64,000 bases of DNA from assembly GCA_028023455.1 (NCBI GenBank), contig JAQFVV010000112.1, positions 3,630,001 through 3,694,000 of the forward strand, written 5' to 3'. A program made the position numbers and the translations under genes. The notes beneath the pieces were generated by a model. The model worked only from the letters and a program-made list of their open reading frames with translations. It was not told where the DNA came from and made no database searches. Position 1 is the first letter of the stretch, and every line of letters begins with the position of its first letter. This document shows positions 23,636 through 36,385 of the stretch, in pieces. This stretch comes from Epiperipatus broadwayi (lineage: Eukaryota; Onychophora; Udeonychophora; Euonychophora; Peripatidae).

Positions 23636-24154
23636 TGATCTATTTCTACAGTTCGCTAAAGTTCAATTCCCATGATGTTCTTTCAGGCTGGCTGCTACAA
23701 AACGGTTCACAATGGGCCTACTTTAGCCCCAGTCCAGTGTAGCTGTACACAAACTCTTCTTAGTAAGCACTGCGACTGCCATCAGCTATCTCCTACTGGA
23801 ATTGAACAGTAACTCTACTGTAGATGCACTCCATACTGTCTGCTATTCGCTACTGCGTGACTGCTCTCTACTGGAGTTGTCCTCTAATTACTGCCCTGCG
23901 TAGTTGTTACCCAGTCTCCTTATCGCTCTCTGACAACTGCAATGATCAATCAATGCACTGATCAATAAGGTAATGTCTCTTATCTAGAAACATTTGTAAT
24001 TAGCAAATATTTCTAGGAATTGTCGATCGCCATTACGTCAATGCACTAATTAAATTCCTCAGCTATCAGAGCGCGATCTAAAAATAGCCTTACAAATAAA
24101 TTCTAGTTTTTTCTGGAGTGCACAAACATGTCTGACATTTTACAAAACACTACA

Positions 24155-27023
24155 CTTTTAACACACTCAGAGAGGTCTGATATTTTTCCTCATGAGTCAC
24201 AAAACTAAAATCAACTGCCTATAAAAAAAATATTTTCTTTGCACTTTTCAAAATGCTTTTTGTTATACCGTCTGACAGTTTCGACCATCTAACAGTCTTT
24301 TTTGGTCAAAACTATCAGACAATCTTTTAGAGATTTATTTAACAAAAGCAATGCAACCCCCCCCCCCTCAACCAATTAAATATTGGTGCTTCAAATACTA
24401 TTTACCATTTTTTTAAATTTATGTCTGTAAAATATTAAATTGGTATTTTTCTCTGTTAAATAATGTCAAAAATTCAGTTAATTTTTTTCCAGTCACTTTT
24501 ACATTGAAAGACTATCAGATCATTTTTTATGAGGCAAAAACTATTTGTCATATTGAATAGGTCTACTTACAAAAGAAATAGACATTTGTAAAAGTCATCT
24601 CAGTTTTGACTAATATTTATTAGATCATGCATTATTTTGGCAAGAAATGTATTAAAAAAATGAGGAAAGATGACCTGTTTATTATATAGCTATACTTACT
24701 AGAAGGATAACAAGTTTAACAAAGGGATAAAACAGATTGTTAAAATAGAATAAATATAGATTGAAAGCAAGTAAAATTTTTGGCAATAAGTTATAAAAAT
24801 TCTTCATAAATTTTAAACCTCTAAAATAGTTGTTAATAAAAGGTGGCAGTAAAGTGAGGATTCATAGTGAATAAGTAATTTTTAATAAGCAAATGATAAA
24901 CCATGAATTCAGCTAAGACTGGTACTGCGGTACAGATGTAGCAGGTGCAAAATTCAGGCTGAGGTTCTGAAAAACATAATTTTTTAAATATTTTTTGATG
25001 TTAATTTTATTTCATAAATTGGAGCTGATTTTGTCTACATTAATGCCAAATCGGCTATTTCTAACACAATAAAAAACCCATCCATCTTGAGGTGATCACA
25101 TGAAATTATGTTTATTTTTGGCAGCCCACATTTATTTGCATCTGGGATTCTTTATGAAGAAGGATGGTAGTGAGTAGATTCAGCATCTATGAATATGTGC
25201 TCTCATGCAAAAATAATTATAGTAATTATATTGTTTTTTATGGATAGCTGACAGATCAAAATTATACTAACACTTAACCTTCCAACAAAATGTAATTAAA
25301 TAGCTATTTACTTATCAATGTTTAAATTGTTTGTGGGCTGGCTATCTATAAATAAACTTGAGCTCATTTAGGCAGTGTTCAGCTATTTATTTGAAAAACT
25401 CTTCAAACTCCTATTTAAATCTCTTGTCATATGATGCTGTGATTACTATATTAATATGTCATATCCATGATATAGATTTAAAATCCAATCTCTAACTAAT
25501 ATAAGTAATGATATTTAATATTGTAAGTGGAATGATACTAAATGTATGAATATAATATCTTCTTAGAAATAAGTCAAAAGGAAACAATGTAACATGTATA
25601 TTCATTTTGTACGCAAACCGGAAAATATTCATCCACTTTTATAAATGTTAAAAATCATATGTAAATATTAATTAACATATGGATTGTCTTTTAGACAGCT
25701 CAAGTACTAACAAAATCCTATCATGAGATAGACTTCCTGTATTGTTATTAAGTCCTTCAATCCTGCTTCTCTAGTTATAGCTTTGACAGTCATCAACTAT
25801 ATGGCTCATAGTTTGTGATTGTGTATATATAAATAAACCACTGGTTCTTAAATTCCATTTATAAAGCAGATGAGAGCAATAATTATGGATTACTCTGTAT
25901 CTGGTGTTGAAAATTCAATTGCATCTAGTAAAATCAAATCTATCTAGATGTATTGTTGGATTTGGGAGTAAGAAATTTGTTTAAAATATTATAAGAATTC
26001 TATTTTCTATGTGATAATTCTTTGATTATAGATTCTTAGTTGAACATCCAAAAAGGGATTTTAATTTGAAATTGTCTTAGGTGGGATGAAACTATATCTT
26101 GAGATGCTGAAAAACCCAATCTGGATTAAAGCTTTTCATACATTTTCTGCAAGGCAATATCTGATATTTGACAGAAAATATATGAAAGAACAGGAAGCCA
26201 TTGCGAAAAAATGGATATGAGCATGCCAATAATATTTCTCATGGTTATATTTAAATGAATATCAAGAAGTTTAGGTGGGAAATTTTTTCCAAAAAAATGA
26301 TCTCATTATTAACTAAAAAATATGCTAGAGCTAAGAAACTATCTTAAAGTATTTGCATTATAACTCCAGATAGTTCCAGTCATTTATCCATCAAGGCTAT
26401 TCTTAGAAATTTAGATATAACCTTAAATAAAAGAGAAAAATAAGTCTAAGTTATGGTCCAAGATTACCCCTAAACAGCTAGCACTTTATCACATACAGAT
26501 CACACACCACAGATCTCATTTCTATATAAACTAATAGCATATAAGCAATACTATAATTTCCATTTATCAAAGCGATACTATAATTTCCATTTACTACCCA
26601 ATTGTGGCACTTATTTAACAGTAATTGCTTTTTTTTTCTATTAGTTTATTTAAGCATGAAGCCTGTGGTATGTGATTTACACATATATCTAATATGTTAA
26701 TGATATTTTACTTGTACAAATAATATTTTAATATTATCTTGCAGGACAATTAAACTTATTGTCATCAACTGATCAGGAGACCAGTTAAGGTCACTTCAAT
26801 TTGTTCTATTCAGTTTCTATTTAAGTAGATTTGCAACATTGGAATTTGATATCAGAATTTGAATATAAACAGTTTGTCCTAAGAAACTTATGATATTAGG
26901 TTTATTTGACAAAAACATGTATCTTGCAAAAAGTTACTTGATTTTTCATCAAGCATTATTAAATACAGTCATAATTTCTTTTAACTTTTGATATAATGTT
27001 AATATATTATCCACTTATGTAGT
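24155..27023. other. AT-rich DNA without a recognised gene
   Basis: At 24270-24315 two copies of the shared motif (minus strand, 'aagactgttagatggtcga' and a second, weaker one) suggest the end of another repeat next to the palindrome. A C run lies near 24358. No coding similarity was found from 24.4 to 27.0 kb. Confidence 0.45.
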
Positions 27024-27346
27024 ATTTAATTAATTAATTAAAATATTTATATAAATCTTGACCATTATCAACATTTGCAATACAGAAGCTCTTTTACCTA
27101 TTAAACCATCATCTTTATTATAGTAAAGTCTAAAACACACTTCTATGCAGTACTATAGCATTACTAAATCATTTTATGAATATATTTAATTAATTAATTA
27201 ATATATTTATATAAATCTTGACCATTATCAACATTTGCAATACAGAAGCTTTTTTACCTATTAAACCATCATCTTTATTATAGTAGAGTCTAAAACACAC
27301 TTCTATGCAGTACTATAGCATTACTCAATCATTTTATGAATATATT
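27024..27346 (+). repeat. Direct tandem duplication, 160-bp period
   Basis: Two adjacent copies of a 160-bp unit (about 27024-27183 and 27184-27346) start in 'atttaattaattaatt' and run through 'tcttgaccattatcaacat' to 'atcattttatgaatatatt'. They differ at only a handful of sites, so the duplication is recent relative to most repeats here. No function is evident. Confidence 0.85.
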
Positions 27347-27448
27347 AATTACTCATATGGTTTATTATCTGGGAGTTTATAAAAAGTTTTAGCATCAGCA
27401 TTGATACAATTTTGTATTTCAGATACAAAGAGTTTTAATCATCACTAG

Positions 27449-28891
27449 TGAAACCATGCAAGGTGTGTTGGCAGTTCGAAGATTTTGTTAAGAATGGAGT
27501 AATATGTGTTAGGTGAATTTTGTTAATATATAAAATAATATTTAAAATAAATCTTTTAAAATAAATATTTAAAACAAATCATCTTTTATTGGATTAAACT
27601 TAAAAAATTTCTTTTCCTTGAAGCAATACACTTTTTTTTTTACTTTCAATAAAAAAAGGAAAAGTGCAAATTTAAATAATAAAAGTGACTACTGATTTTA
27701 AGTATTGCTAAAAGTTCTGCAAAGCATGCTATGGGTAATTAAATATGGCCATAATAGTTGTACAAAAAAGAGAACTTTGAGAACAAAAAGTGCGAAGAAA
27801 AAATTTGGGAGGTGTCCAACATACACATGCGTGTTGAGATTTCTAGGGGATATAAAAGGGATGGACATGAATAAAAGGGCCTCTTCCCATTTTTTTTGGA
27901 TATGCCACAAGATTCAGAATTACTCCATAATAGTTGCCAATATTTAAATGTGCAGCTAGAACACCTGTGTATAAACGATTTTTCTTATCATTGGACATCA
28001 TTATAATGATTTAGAAGAATGAATTAAGTTGTCACCTACCTGAAATAAAAGCACGGCATCAAAGCTGGAACTTAATATACAGATCGCAGAGTAAAAGCCA
28101 AGGATTATATTTATTACCAAGGAACTATTTTACTGGACAATCTTACTGGTAAGAAATTAGACTTTGAGCTCATAATATTTATTGAAATAACTTTTGATGA
28201 TATTACCCATGTCACGTAAACTATTAAAAAAAAGAGAGAGAGAATTGATTAATGGATTATAATGAACTATAAATATGGTCAATGGATTAGTGTGATTATT
28301 ATATTACACTTTTTTGTTGTTTATTAAATTGAAATGAATATGCTCTTAATGATAGAAAAAAAATTTACAGTTTAAGGCTCATAAATAAATTCTCTCAGTG
28401 ATCTTCTTTGAAAATTCAACTGTTGATGACAGCACACTTTATTGTACTTCAGGTTTATTATTCAGGATATTAAAAAAATATATATCATATTCCCATTGTC
28501 ACTTTAATAGGGATGTCTAAGTAAAATCCTGGTGCCTAATAAAAAATAAATAAATTTAACCTATTAAAGGTGACAATGTGAATAAAAATTAGCATCTATT
28601 TTTAGTAAGTCAAATTGCCCTTATGTACTTTAAGTAGTAGATAGATAATGCTAATCATGGCATATAATTTCTTATGGGTTTTAGAAGCTTGTATGAGTTA
28701 GTGTGTTATAATTAGGACTGTATTACCTGGAAATATACAATGCTTACATGAAATCTCAAATGGTTATATGTAATACCATAGATTAGATGTGTGCATGGTA
28801 GATAATGGATATATTTTTAACAAATATACAAACCTAATTAAATATGACCATTCATGTCTATTAAAATAGATTAGATAAAAAAAATGGTATA
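27449..28891 (+). repeat. 5' LTR of the Gypsy-type element
   Basis: It begins 'tgaaaccatgcaaggtgtg' and ends 'aatggtata', against 'tgcaacaatgcaaggtatg' and 'accagtaca' in the 3' LTR, so the canonical TG...CA ends are kept in the right copy and lost by one base at the left copy's end. The length is 1443 bp. The open frame around 27705-27947 inside it is repeated in the other LTR and is not a gene of its own. Confidence 0.85.
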
Positions 28892-28892
28892 A

Positions 28893-28910
28893 TGGCTGCC
28901 CAAATGTTGG
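28893..28910 (+). promoter_or_regulatory. Probable tRNA primer-binding site
   Basis: Directly after the 5' LTR comes 'tggctgcccaaatgttggg'. A site starting TGG one base from the LTR fits the complement of a tRNA 3' CCA end. I cannot assign which tRNA is the primer. Confidence 0.5.
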
Positions 28911-29499
28911 GTCTTGCAGAAACTGTGACGTAAGATAGAAGTAGGATGTTATAAAAGTATTTACAATTTGGATTGTGAACAAAATACATTGCAATAACAT
29001 ATAAGTGACAAGTTTTTTGTTCTCAAGTGGCAAACAATGAAAAGTTCTTTTGAATAAAGAGAGGGGCGGACAGGTATTACATTTGTTTTTCTTTGTCTCC
29101 TATTGTTTTGTTAAGTAAGAATAGGGTGGTAATAACAGACTATCATAACTATAGACAAATACAATGTGAGTTCTTTTTCTCTCTATTTCTATTGGGATGG
29201 GTAGCAATGTAATATTCAGGTAGCAATCAAAAGTGTTGATTGGGGGGGGGGGAGGTGTATGATAAGGAGTAAAATAAGATATACCATAAAAATTAATAGT
29301 GTTAAAAGAGATTGTAAAAGAAAGAAATATATATATGGTTTTTTTTGACATATTGAATAAGAAAATAATATTAAACAATTGTTTAATAAGTCTGTATCAT
29401 ATATCAAATATATATATATATAGCAATTTTTAAAAAAAAAAATTAAACAATTGTTTAATAAGTCAGTATCACATATATATATAATACAAGAACATGAAG

Positions 29500-29910
29500 C
29501 AAGGTCAAATCATGCATGAAAAAAGAGAATAGATAACCTCATCTGTGAATGGGATGGGGGAACTATTAATTTTGTATCATAGAAAAGCCCTAAGATTGAC
29601 ATGCACATAAATGATGTAAAAATATGGATGCTATTTGATTCTGGACATTAAGTATCAGTCATATTGAAAAAGGTATTCAAGAAGATGATTCAGCAACAAG
29701 CAAATGTCAAAATCTTGCCAGTAAAGGCAGCAAAGGTCATAATGGTAAATGGGAAGAGAGCACAGTAGATGTGTATATCCTACCATATTGTTTTTAGAAT
29801 GGTTAGTACATGATGCCATTTTGGGTTCAGAATTCATGCACAAAACAGGATGCTTAATAGATTATAAACACAGGAAGGTTATATGTGATGGTGAAATAGT
29901 ACATTTTGGA
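29500..29910 (+). pseudogene. Gypsy pol: aspartic protease
   Basis: 'LFDSGH' (from 29631) is the catalytic D-S/T-G loop. After a frameshift near 29740 the frame carries 'ILGSEFMHKTGCLIDY', matching the I-L-G-x-D-F-L...G...D-Y segment at the end of retroelement proteases. Two stops and the frameshift disable it. The preceding 28911-29590 should hold gag, but no CCHC knuckle or capsid motif can be seen; a G10 run lies at about 29241. Confidence 0.65.
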
Positions 29911-30179
29911 TTAAAAGGTGAAAATAAAAAGGGGGTATTAATATGTAGAGAAAGAGAAGGACCTGATCATAAAACAAATAAAGAAGTTGAAACAGACAGG
30001 GGATCTCAAAACATCTTCTGGGTACATATAAGGATGTTTTCTCAAAGAAACAGGGTAATAAGAGGTTATGAACATGGTATCAAAATAATGGAAGTACACT
30101 CTAGCAGACATGGTCTTAATATAGAAACAGGTAGAAAAACAACTTGATCAAATGAAAGACTGGAGGGCATCAAAAGCAT

Positions 30180-30490
30180 CATTCATATAAAATGTTTTGG
30201 TAGTAATAAAAAAAAAGAATAGCTCAATAAGACTATGCTTAGATTCTAGGCAATTAAATAAAATCACATGGCCCGACCAAAATGTATAACTGCCGGTTAA
30301 TGATCTGTTAACAAAATTCCTAAGCAAGAAAGTGTTTTCAATGTTGGATCTGACTGCTAGCTATTGGCAGATAAGGCTTTATCTGGCCAATCATAAATAT
30401 ATGGCCTTTAGATACAATGGAAAGTTGTATCAGTTTAATAGGATACCCTTTGGGTTGAAGAATAGTGGAGCCACATCAAAAGAAAATCCA
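30180..30490 (+). pseudogene. Gypsy pol: reverse transcriptase, N-terminal half
   Basis: The plus strand reads 'SIRLCLDSRQLNKITWPD', then 'FSMLDLTASYWQIRL', then 'YQFNRIPFGLKN'. These are RT blocks 1-4 of Gypsy elements (R-x-C-x-D-Y-R-x-L-N, S-x-L-D-L-x-x-G-Y-x-Q-I, P-F-G-L-x-N). The sequence then breaks off, and the Y-x-D-D block is missing, so a deletion removed the rest of the RT core. Confidence 0.8.
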
Positions 30491-30689
30491 GGCCATTAGG
30501 GGCTTTCCCATCTCTAGTAATAAAAGAAAGTTAGATTAGTCCTGACTATGCACATTCTATAATAAATTCTATGAGTAATTTTGCCACAGATAGCATTGAT
30601 ACAATTATTATGGAAAGATATGCCAAGGAAATGGGAAACCATAAACAGATTTTAGGAGGGTCAAAGAGAAATTATTTTTTTAAATGAAA

Positions 30690-31100
30690 TCATGCTTGTA
30701 TACCCAGATTTCTATAAACTATTCATCATACAGGCAGATATGGGTTGGGAGCCACCTAATGCAGAAATAAGAAGATGGTAGCTATGGAGTATTGCATTTT
30801 AGAAGCCATCCACTATGAGATCCAGAAAAAAAATTATTCAGAAATAAAGAAAAAGGTCCTTGCTGTGGTTTGGGAATTCCCAGAAGTTTAGGCAATTTCT
30901 TGTTGGGTCAGAAGTGATTGTGAGATTGGATCATAAGAACCTGGAGTTCTTGAGCCACTGTTACCTCTCAAATAGTCAATTAATTTGATGGAGCCTCTTC
31001 CAACAAGAGTTTAATTACTCCATTCAATATTGTACAGGGGCAGAAAATGTGGTAGCAGACATTGAGTCAGAACCCAGGCTCTGGATTGTCAAACCATTTA
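30690..31100 (+). pseudogene. Gypsy pol: RNase H
   Basis: Recognisable blocks are 'YPDFYKLFIIQADMGW' (first catalytic Asp region), 'KKVLAVVWEF' (catalytic Glu region is expected just before it) and 'GAENVVADIES' (matching the G-x-x-N-x-V-A-D-x-L-S-R end of the domain). Spacing is shorter than normal and stops are present, so parts were deleted. Confidence 0.7.
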
Positions 31101-31313
31101 CAGATAGGTGACCTCAGTATAGCAACAATGGGGTTAATAGAGTATAAATCCATAGAAGAAGACTTAAAGCATTTTACAGGATCAACAGAGATGGGATGTG
31201 ACTTGCAGGTGCATTATGTATAGGCTACAGGAAAAGGAATGCAACAATGGTAGAACAGAAAAAACATTAGAAGGGAAACACGATATCGTTTGACCAAAGG
31301 GATATTATGGTGA

Positions 31314-31823
31314 TTGACAGATATAAAGGAAGACACATGGAGAATGATAGTACCTGAAGAGTTACAAGAAATATTAATTAGACATATTCACTGCATACAC
31401 AGGCACTATGGGGTAGACAAGGTAGAATGTTTATTAAAGACATGGTTATTTCTGGGTGAGGATGAGACCACAGGTGATATAGGTAATAAAGGGTGCAAAA
31501 CCTGTGAGAAAACAAAAGCACCGAGCAAATTTTATAAAGGCCCACAGCAATCCATTGTCTCTCAGAGACCAAATGACCTGACTGCAGTGGATTTCTATAG
31601 TCCATTACTCAGGCTTTGAAGAATGAGATATATCTTAGTAGATTATGGTCATGGCATGCCCTTTGTATCTGCAGAATGGCAAGACTGGTTGGAAAGCATT
31701 GGAGTACAGCATGTCTTATCTGTAAGAAACCCTCAGTCTAATCCATGTGAGTGGGTTATGTGGGAATTGGGGCTGCTTTTCAGGGTTTATACTTTAACAA
31801 ACCATAAAGGGTGGGTGAGATAA
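31314..31823 (+). pseudogene. Gypsy pol: integrase
   Basis: An N-terminal zinc-binding region with 'HIHCIHRHYG' and, further on, 'CKTCEK' represents the H-H-C-C domain. The core begins with 'DLTAVDFYSPL' (first catalytic Asp) and ends with 'ESIGVQHVLSVRNPQSN' then 'CE' (the P-Q-S-N-G-x-x-E block with the catalytic Glu). The middle, including the second Asp of D-N-G, is deleted around 31620-31670. Confidence 0.75.
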
Positions 31824-32346
31824 CTTCCATGAATTGTAAATCATATGAATTGGACAAACAACAAATTGATGGGCTTTGTTACAATTCAGTTTCATTTTGG
31901 TCAATCTGTGCCAATATTATACAAGTCAAAATTTCCAATTCTTACAGAGCAAATTGACTAGGAGGTGGACTGGACAAGAGTACAGAAATGACTTGTGCAT
32001 TGTGAAGAGATAAGAACATGAAGACAGGCATAGGAACAACTAGGTTCAGAGCAGGGAATTAAGTATGCGTCAATTCTAATCCAGTCAGTCATGCAGACAG
32101 ACACATTTTTCAAGAAGTTCCAAAGTATATATGAAGATCCATATCAAAGTAAAAGAGAACAAGCCAAACACTTTTACACTAGCCTATGATAAAGGGGGGA
32201 AAGGCACACATAGTACAAGGACTTTAAAGTCATACCATCCAAGACAATAAATCATGATTGGGGGAAGGGAGTAATTAACCAACAGAAATATAAATAAGGA
32301 GTAGAATAAATTAGCTGAAACATAAGTTTATTCTCATGATTAATTG

Positions 32347-32357
32347 TGGGGGGAGGG
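32347..32357 (+). promoter_or_regulatory. Polypurine tract before the 3' LTR
   Basis: 'tggggggagggata' lies immediately upstream of the 3' LTR start at 32362. Purine tracts in this position prime plus-strand DNA synthesis in LTR retroelements. Confidence 0.6.
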
Positions 32358-32361
32358 ATAT

Positions 32362-33771
32362 TGCAACAATGCAAGGTATGTTGGCAGTTGAATTTGAAGG
32401 TTTTGTTGAGAATGGAATAATATATATTAAGTGAATTTTGTATATATATAAAAGATCTTTTATTGGATTGAATTTCTTTTTCTTGAGGCAATACACATTG
32501 TTTTTATTACTTTCAATAAAAAAGGAAAAGTGCAAATTTAAATAATAAAAGCGACCACTGATTTTAAGTATTGATAAAATTCTGCAAATCGTGATATGGG
32601 TAATTAAATATGGCCATGTTAGTTACAAGAAGGAGAACTTTGAGAACAAAAATCTAATGAAAGATAAAAATTTAAAGAAGAAATTTGGAAAGTGTTCAAT
32701 GTACACATGCCTGTTGAGTTTTCTGGGGGATATAAAAGGGATGGACATGAATAAAGGAGCCTCTTCCCATTTCTTTTTTTTTTTTTTGGGTATGCCGCAA
32801 AATGCAGAATTACTCATGATAGTTGCCGATATTCAGATGGGCAGCTAGAACATCTGTGCATCCCTGGAACATCATTATAATGATTTAGAAGAATAAATTA
32901 AGTTGTCACCTTCCTGAAATAAAAACATGGCATCAAAGCTGGAACTTAATATACAGATCACAGAGTAAAAGCCGAGGATTATATTTATTACCAAGGAACT
33001 ATTTTACTGGACAAACTTACCGATAAGAAATTAAACTTTGAGCTCATAATATTTATTGAAATATTGAAATAACTTTTGAAGATATTACCCATGTCATGTA
33101 AACTATAAAAAAGAAGAAGAGAGAATTTATTAATGGATTATAATGAACTATAAATATGATCAACAGATTGTTGTGATTATTATATATTTTTTGTTGTTTA
33201 TTAAATTGAAATAAATAATTCTTAATAATAGAAAATAAGAAAAAAAATTATAATGTGTCATTTGTTTAACCCTCTTAAATAAATTCTGTCAGTGATCTTC
33301 TTTGAAAATTCAGCCGTTGATGACAACACACTTTATTGTATTTAATGTTTATTATTCAGGGTATTAATATATACATATATTCTTCCATTGTCAATTTAAT
33401 AGAGATGTCTAAGTAGAATCCTGGCATCTAATTTAAAAAATTTAAACTATTAAAGGCGACAATGTGAATGAAAATTAGCATCTATTTTTAGTAAGTGAAA
33501 CTGCCCTTACTTATGTTAAGAAGTAGATACTGCATATAATTGATGGTGGGTTTTACAAGCATGTATGAGTTAGAATGTTATAATTAGGACTGTATTACCT
33601 GGAAATATACAACACTTATGCACAATCTCAAAAGATCATATGTAATACCATAGATTAGGTGTGCACATGGTAGATAACAGATATATTCTAAACAGATATA
33701 AAAACCTAAAAACCTAATTAAATATGGCCAATCACATCTAATAAAGTAGACTAGGTAAAAAAACCAGTACA
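32362..33771 (+). repeat. 3' LTR of the Gypsy-type element
   Basis: The 1410-bp repeat is homologous to 27449-28891 along its whole length, with TG at the start and CA at the end, followed by the CTAG target-site duplication. Differences include small indels in A/T runs and many substitutions. Confidence 0.85.
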
Positions 33772-33775
33772 CTAG

Positions 33776-36269
33776 TAATAACACTTTTACATCATCATGT
33801 AGAAGTTGTACTGTGAATGAAGTATATGAACAATCAGCTATTAGTTGACAATTCATCAACATTTTGGAACACTCTAGGAATATTTGAACCCTCTAATCCC
33901 AAGATAGTTTGCATTGAGAAAAATGACATCAAATGAAACATTAGAAGGCGTACTTCATTGTTCGTAATAATAACTATCAATAGACACGGCACCTGCTTTG
34001 ACATCTCCAAATGCTGGACCATCTAAATAATTTGCATGTATTTTATATATCACCATTATCTCCCTGTTCTACACTGCTCAGTATTGCTATGAATATGAGG
34101 CAACCCACCTTGAAAGTGCTAAGCATTTAATATTTGTGCATTCGTTATAGCTTCTCTTTCAAGCACCACACACACTTTTGATTTTATTTATGATAATATT
34201 AAGAGAGAAGTTTAAAATTCTTAATAATTTAAAAGTCGTTACTAAATTAGAAAAGTAATATATAATTTTCTTCTTTGTTCATAACATTTTTCTTCCAATT
34301 TCTGGCTATAAAAGCTCATAGATTTTTAAGTGGCATAAAGATTCTAAGAACTACTACAACTAGAAACTAATTATCAATAAAATGATTGAAATTACAATGA
34401 TATGTCAATATAATTCTCATATCGTTAAAATAGCATGACTTCATGGTTAGATAAATTCTTAAACATTTGCAATAGTTTCAGAAATCACATACTACCACCA
34501 TATATTAACATCAGGATTTAGAGTGTAGGACCATTTTCTGCATTTGAGTTGGCTCAATGCAAAATTTTTGTGCCTTCCTTTCATTAAAAATTAAAAAGAT
34601 TTTGAACTACAATAAAATGCTACAAATCATTTTATTATACTCCACTTTTAGAGAATCCATATTTAAATAAAACAAAACACAATTAGTAAAAAAACAACAT
34701 ATTTTTATTTATTTCATTACAGACAAATCTTTTATGATGTTTTCTAAATGTGAATTGTTACATATTTCATTCTCTATACTAAACATGGATTTTTTTTTTT
34801 AATCTTTCTTGTGAATACTCGATTATACAAGTATCTTTTTAAATAATATTTTAAATTGTTTTCAAATATAAATATCAAATATCTAAAAAAAAATATTTAT
34901 GGCTTTAAATAAACTTTAATACTACCTAATTCATTGCATAAATATGGGTCATTTATATCAGTTTTTTTCTGGTTTCATTAGATAATTTATTTTGTAGATC
35001 TAGACAGTATTTCATTCTTGTTTCTTATTTGAATGCTTGATAAACTGAAGATGATACAAAGAAAACCAAAATTATTGTTAAGTAATTTATACAGTTCAAA
35101 TCTTTCATTTAAAAAATTTAAACTTGTGTCCAAAATGGCAAAAAAAAACTGACTTTAAAATTCATGTCTGGGTTCTTAAATAGATTCACCTGCACTTTCA
35201 TAATCAAATATTCTTTTTTTTAAGTTCCTTCATAATCAAATGTTTTTTTTTAATTCCTCATATTACTGACAGAGGAAGAAATATAGATCACTGAAATCTT
35301 TCATATTTGGACGTGACATATATACACAAACAGTTCAGTGTATTATTTATTTCCTTGTTTTTTTATGGCACTGCACTACTGGGGTTCATTGTACGCTGGT
35401 ATGGAACAAATCTGCTGAAGGCTTTTCATTTTTTAAAATTTATAAGCTCTTTTAATCTCGCTAAGTTTGAGAAAATGGTTGTGGCATAACATATTATTAA
35501 AAGCACTCATCAGAATTTTAAAAAAAGATCAAAATATTTCCCCCATCTTTTTGAAATAACATAATAATAATATAAAAGAGACCCATTTGCTGATTTAATA
35601 AAATTATGATCTTATTTTTCAGATCATTTGTAACTCATTTGCAGGTATAATCCACTAATCACCATTAAGGGTTTTTTTAATCAGTTGTTGAACTGTTGCA
35701 TTTAAATTTCCATATAACTTATAAAACAAATCTTTCAGTTTATAATTTAGGCAATAAAAATAATAAATTTCTTGGGAGTTGACAATAGATGGCTTTAAAG
35801 TAAAGATAAGTGCTTTTGGAACCTTAAATAACAAAGCACACAGACATATTTTAACAAATGTAGAAACATTTGTAAAGCAAAGACTGCCTTTTTTTTTTTT
35901 TTTGTGATGATACAATTTGATTATTTGCAATAGAAGAAGTAATTCTTTATACTGATCCTATGTCAGAGTCATTTATTGTTATCCTGGCTAATCAATAAAT
36001 ACCAGATTCAACAAACAGCTTTAAGATAGTGCAAACAAAATAAAACATCTTACTGTTTTTATTACAGAAAGTTAAAAGTAAATAGAGAAAATTCTGCAAT
36101 GCTTTGTTTGATATTCATCAATTTCTTAATTTTTTATCCACTGTAAAACACTTCAGGGGTAATCTAGATGATATTAGAAGGCAACAAATTTTGGTTCAAT
36201 TTTCAGCAAGTATTCACTGATCCATTAATATAGGTTTAAACATGTGGGGATTAGTGTGAGAGAGTAATT
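33776..36269. other. AT-rich DNA, no gene seen
   Basis: Homopolymer A and T runs occur near 34790, 35220 and 35891. None of the short open frames (up to 92 codons) shows a domain or coding composition. Confidence 0.5.
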
Positions 36270-36385
36270 GCCTATGAATTCATAAAGATATTTGAGTACT
36301 GGAAGTGCGAGAATCTGGAATTGATCCAAGGATCTTAAAGTTCTAGAGTCTGACACTATACTACTACCCTAAACCAGGCATGGCT
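36270..36385 (-). mobile_element. tRNA-derived SINE, family D copy 2
   Basis: On the minus strand the head 'tagggtagtagtatagtgtc' plus 'agactctagaact' and the B-box-like 'ggatcaattcc' are followed by 'cacttccagtactcaaata'. The order equals that of copy 1 at 6253-6372. Confidence 0.6.

Larger units (their letters stand above)
22457..24154. repeat. 1.7-kb palindrome, two 800-bp arms
   Basis: Bases 22457-23256 and 23355-24154 are inverted copies of each other, each 800 bp, with a 98-bp spacer (23257-23354). The match is near-identical (only scattered single-base differences), and base composition is clearly less AT-rich than the neighbourhood. The arm's outer end is PLE coding sequence just upstream of RT motif A ('ECTNMS' then 'ILQNT'). 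The left arm is therefore the 5' part of the minus-strand PLE, and the right arm is a plus-strand copy cut off at 24154. A head-to-head PLE 5' end dimer is the simplest reading. The open frames within the arms are products of an internal tandem repeat and are not called. Confidence 0.85.
27445..33775 (+). mobile_element. Gypsy-type LTR retrotransposon, decayed, with CTAG TSD
   Basis: Two long terminal repeats (27449-28891 and 32362-33771) enclose a pol region with protease, RT, RNase H and integrase in Gypsy order on the plus strand. A primer-binding-like site follows the left LTR and a purine tract precedes the right LTR. The 4-bp repeat CTAG flanks the element at 27445-27448 and 33772-33775. 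Stops, frameshifts and an internal RT deletion make it non-autonomous. No env-like gene is seen. The two LTRs differ by many substitutions and small indels, so the insertion is old. Confidence 0.88.

Noticed and set aside
22848-23742. Pairs of identical frames on both strands around 22.8-23.7 kb
   Set aside because: They repeat because of the palindrome and the minisatellite; amino-acid repeats mirror the DNA unit and no domain is visible.
27698-27947. Frames on both strands with a near copy at 32591-32848
   Set aside because: They lie in the two LTRs, so the similarity is LTR identity; no known protein.
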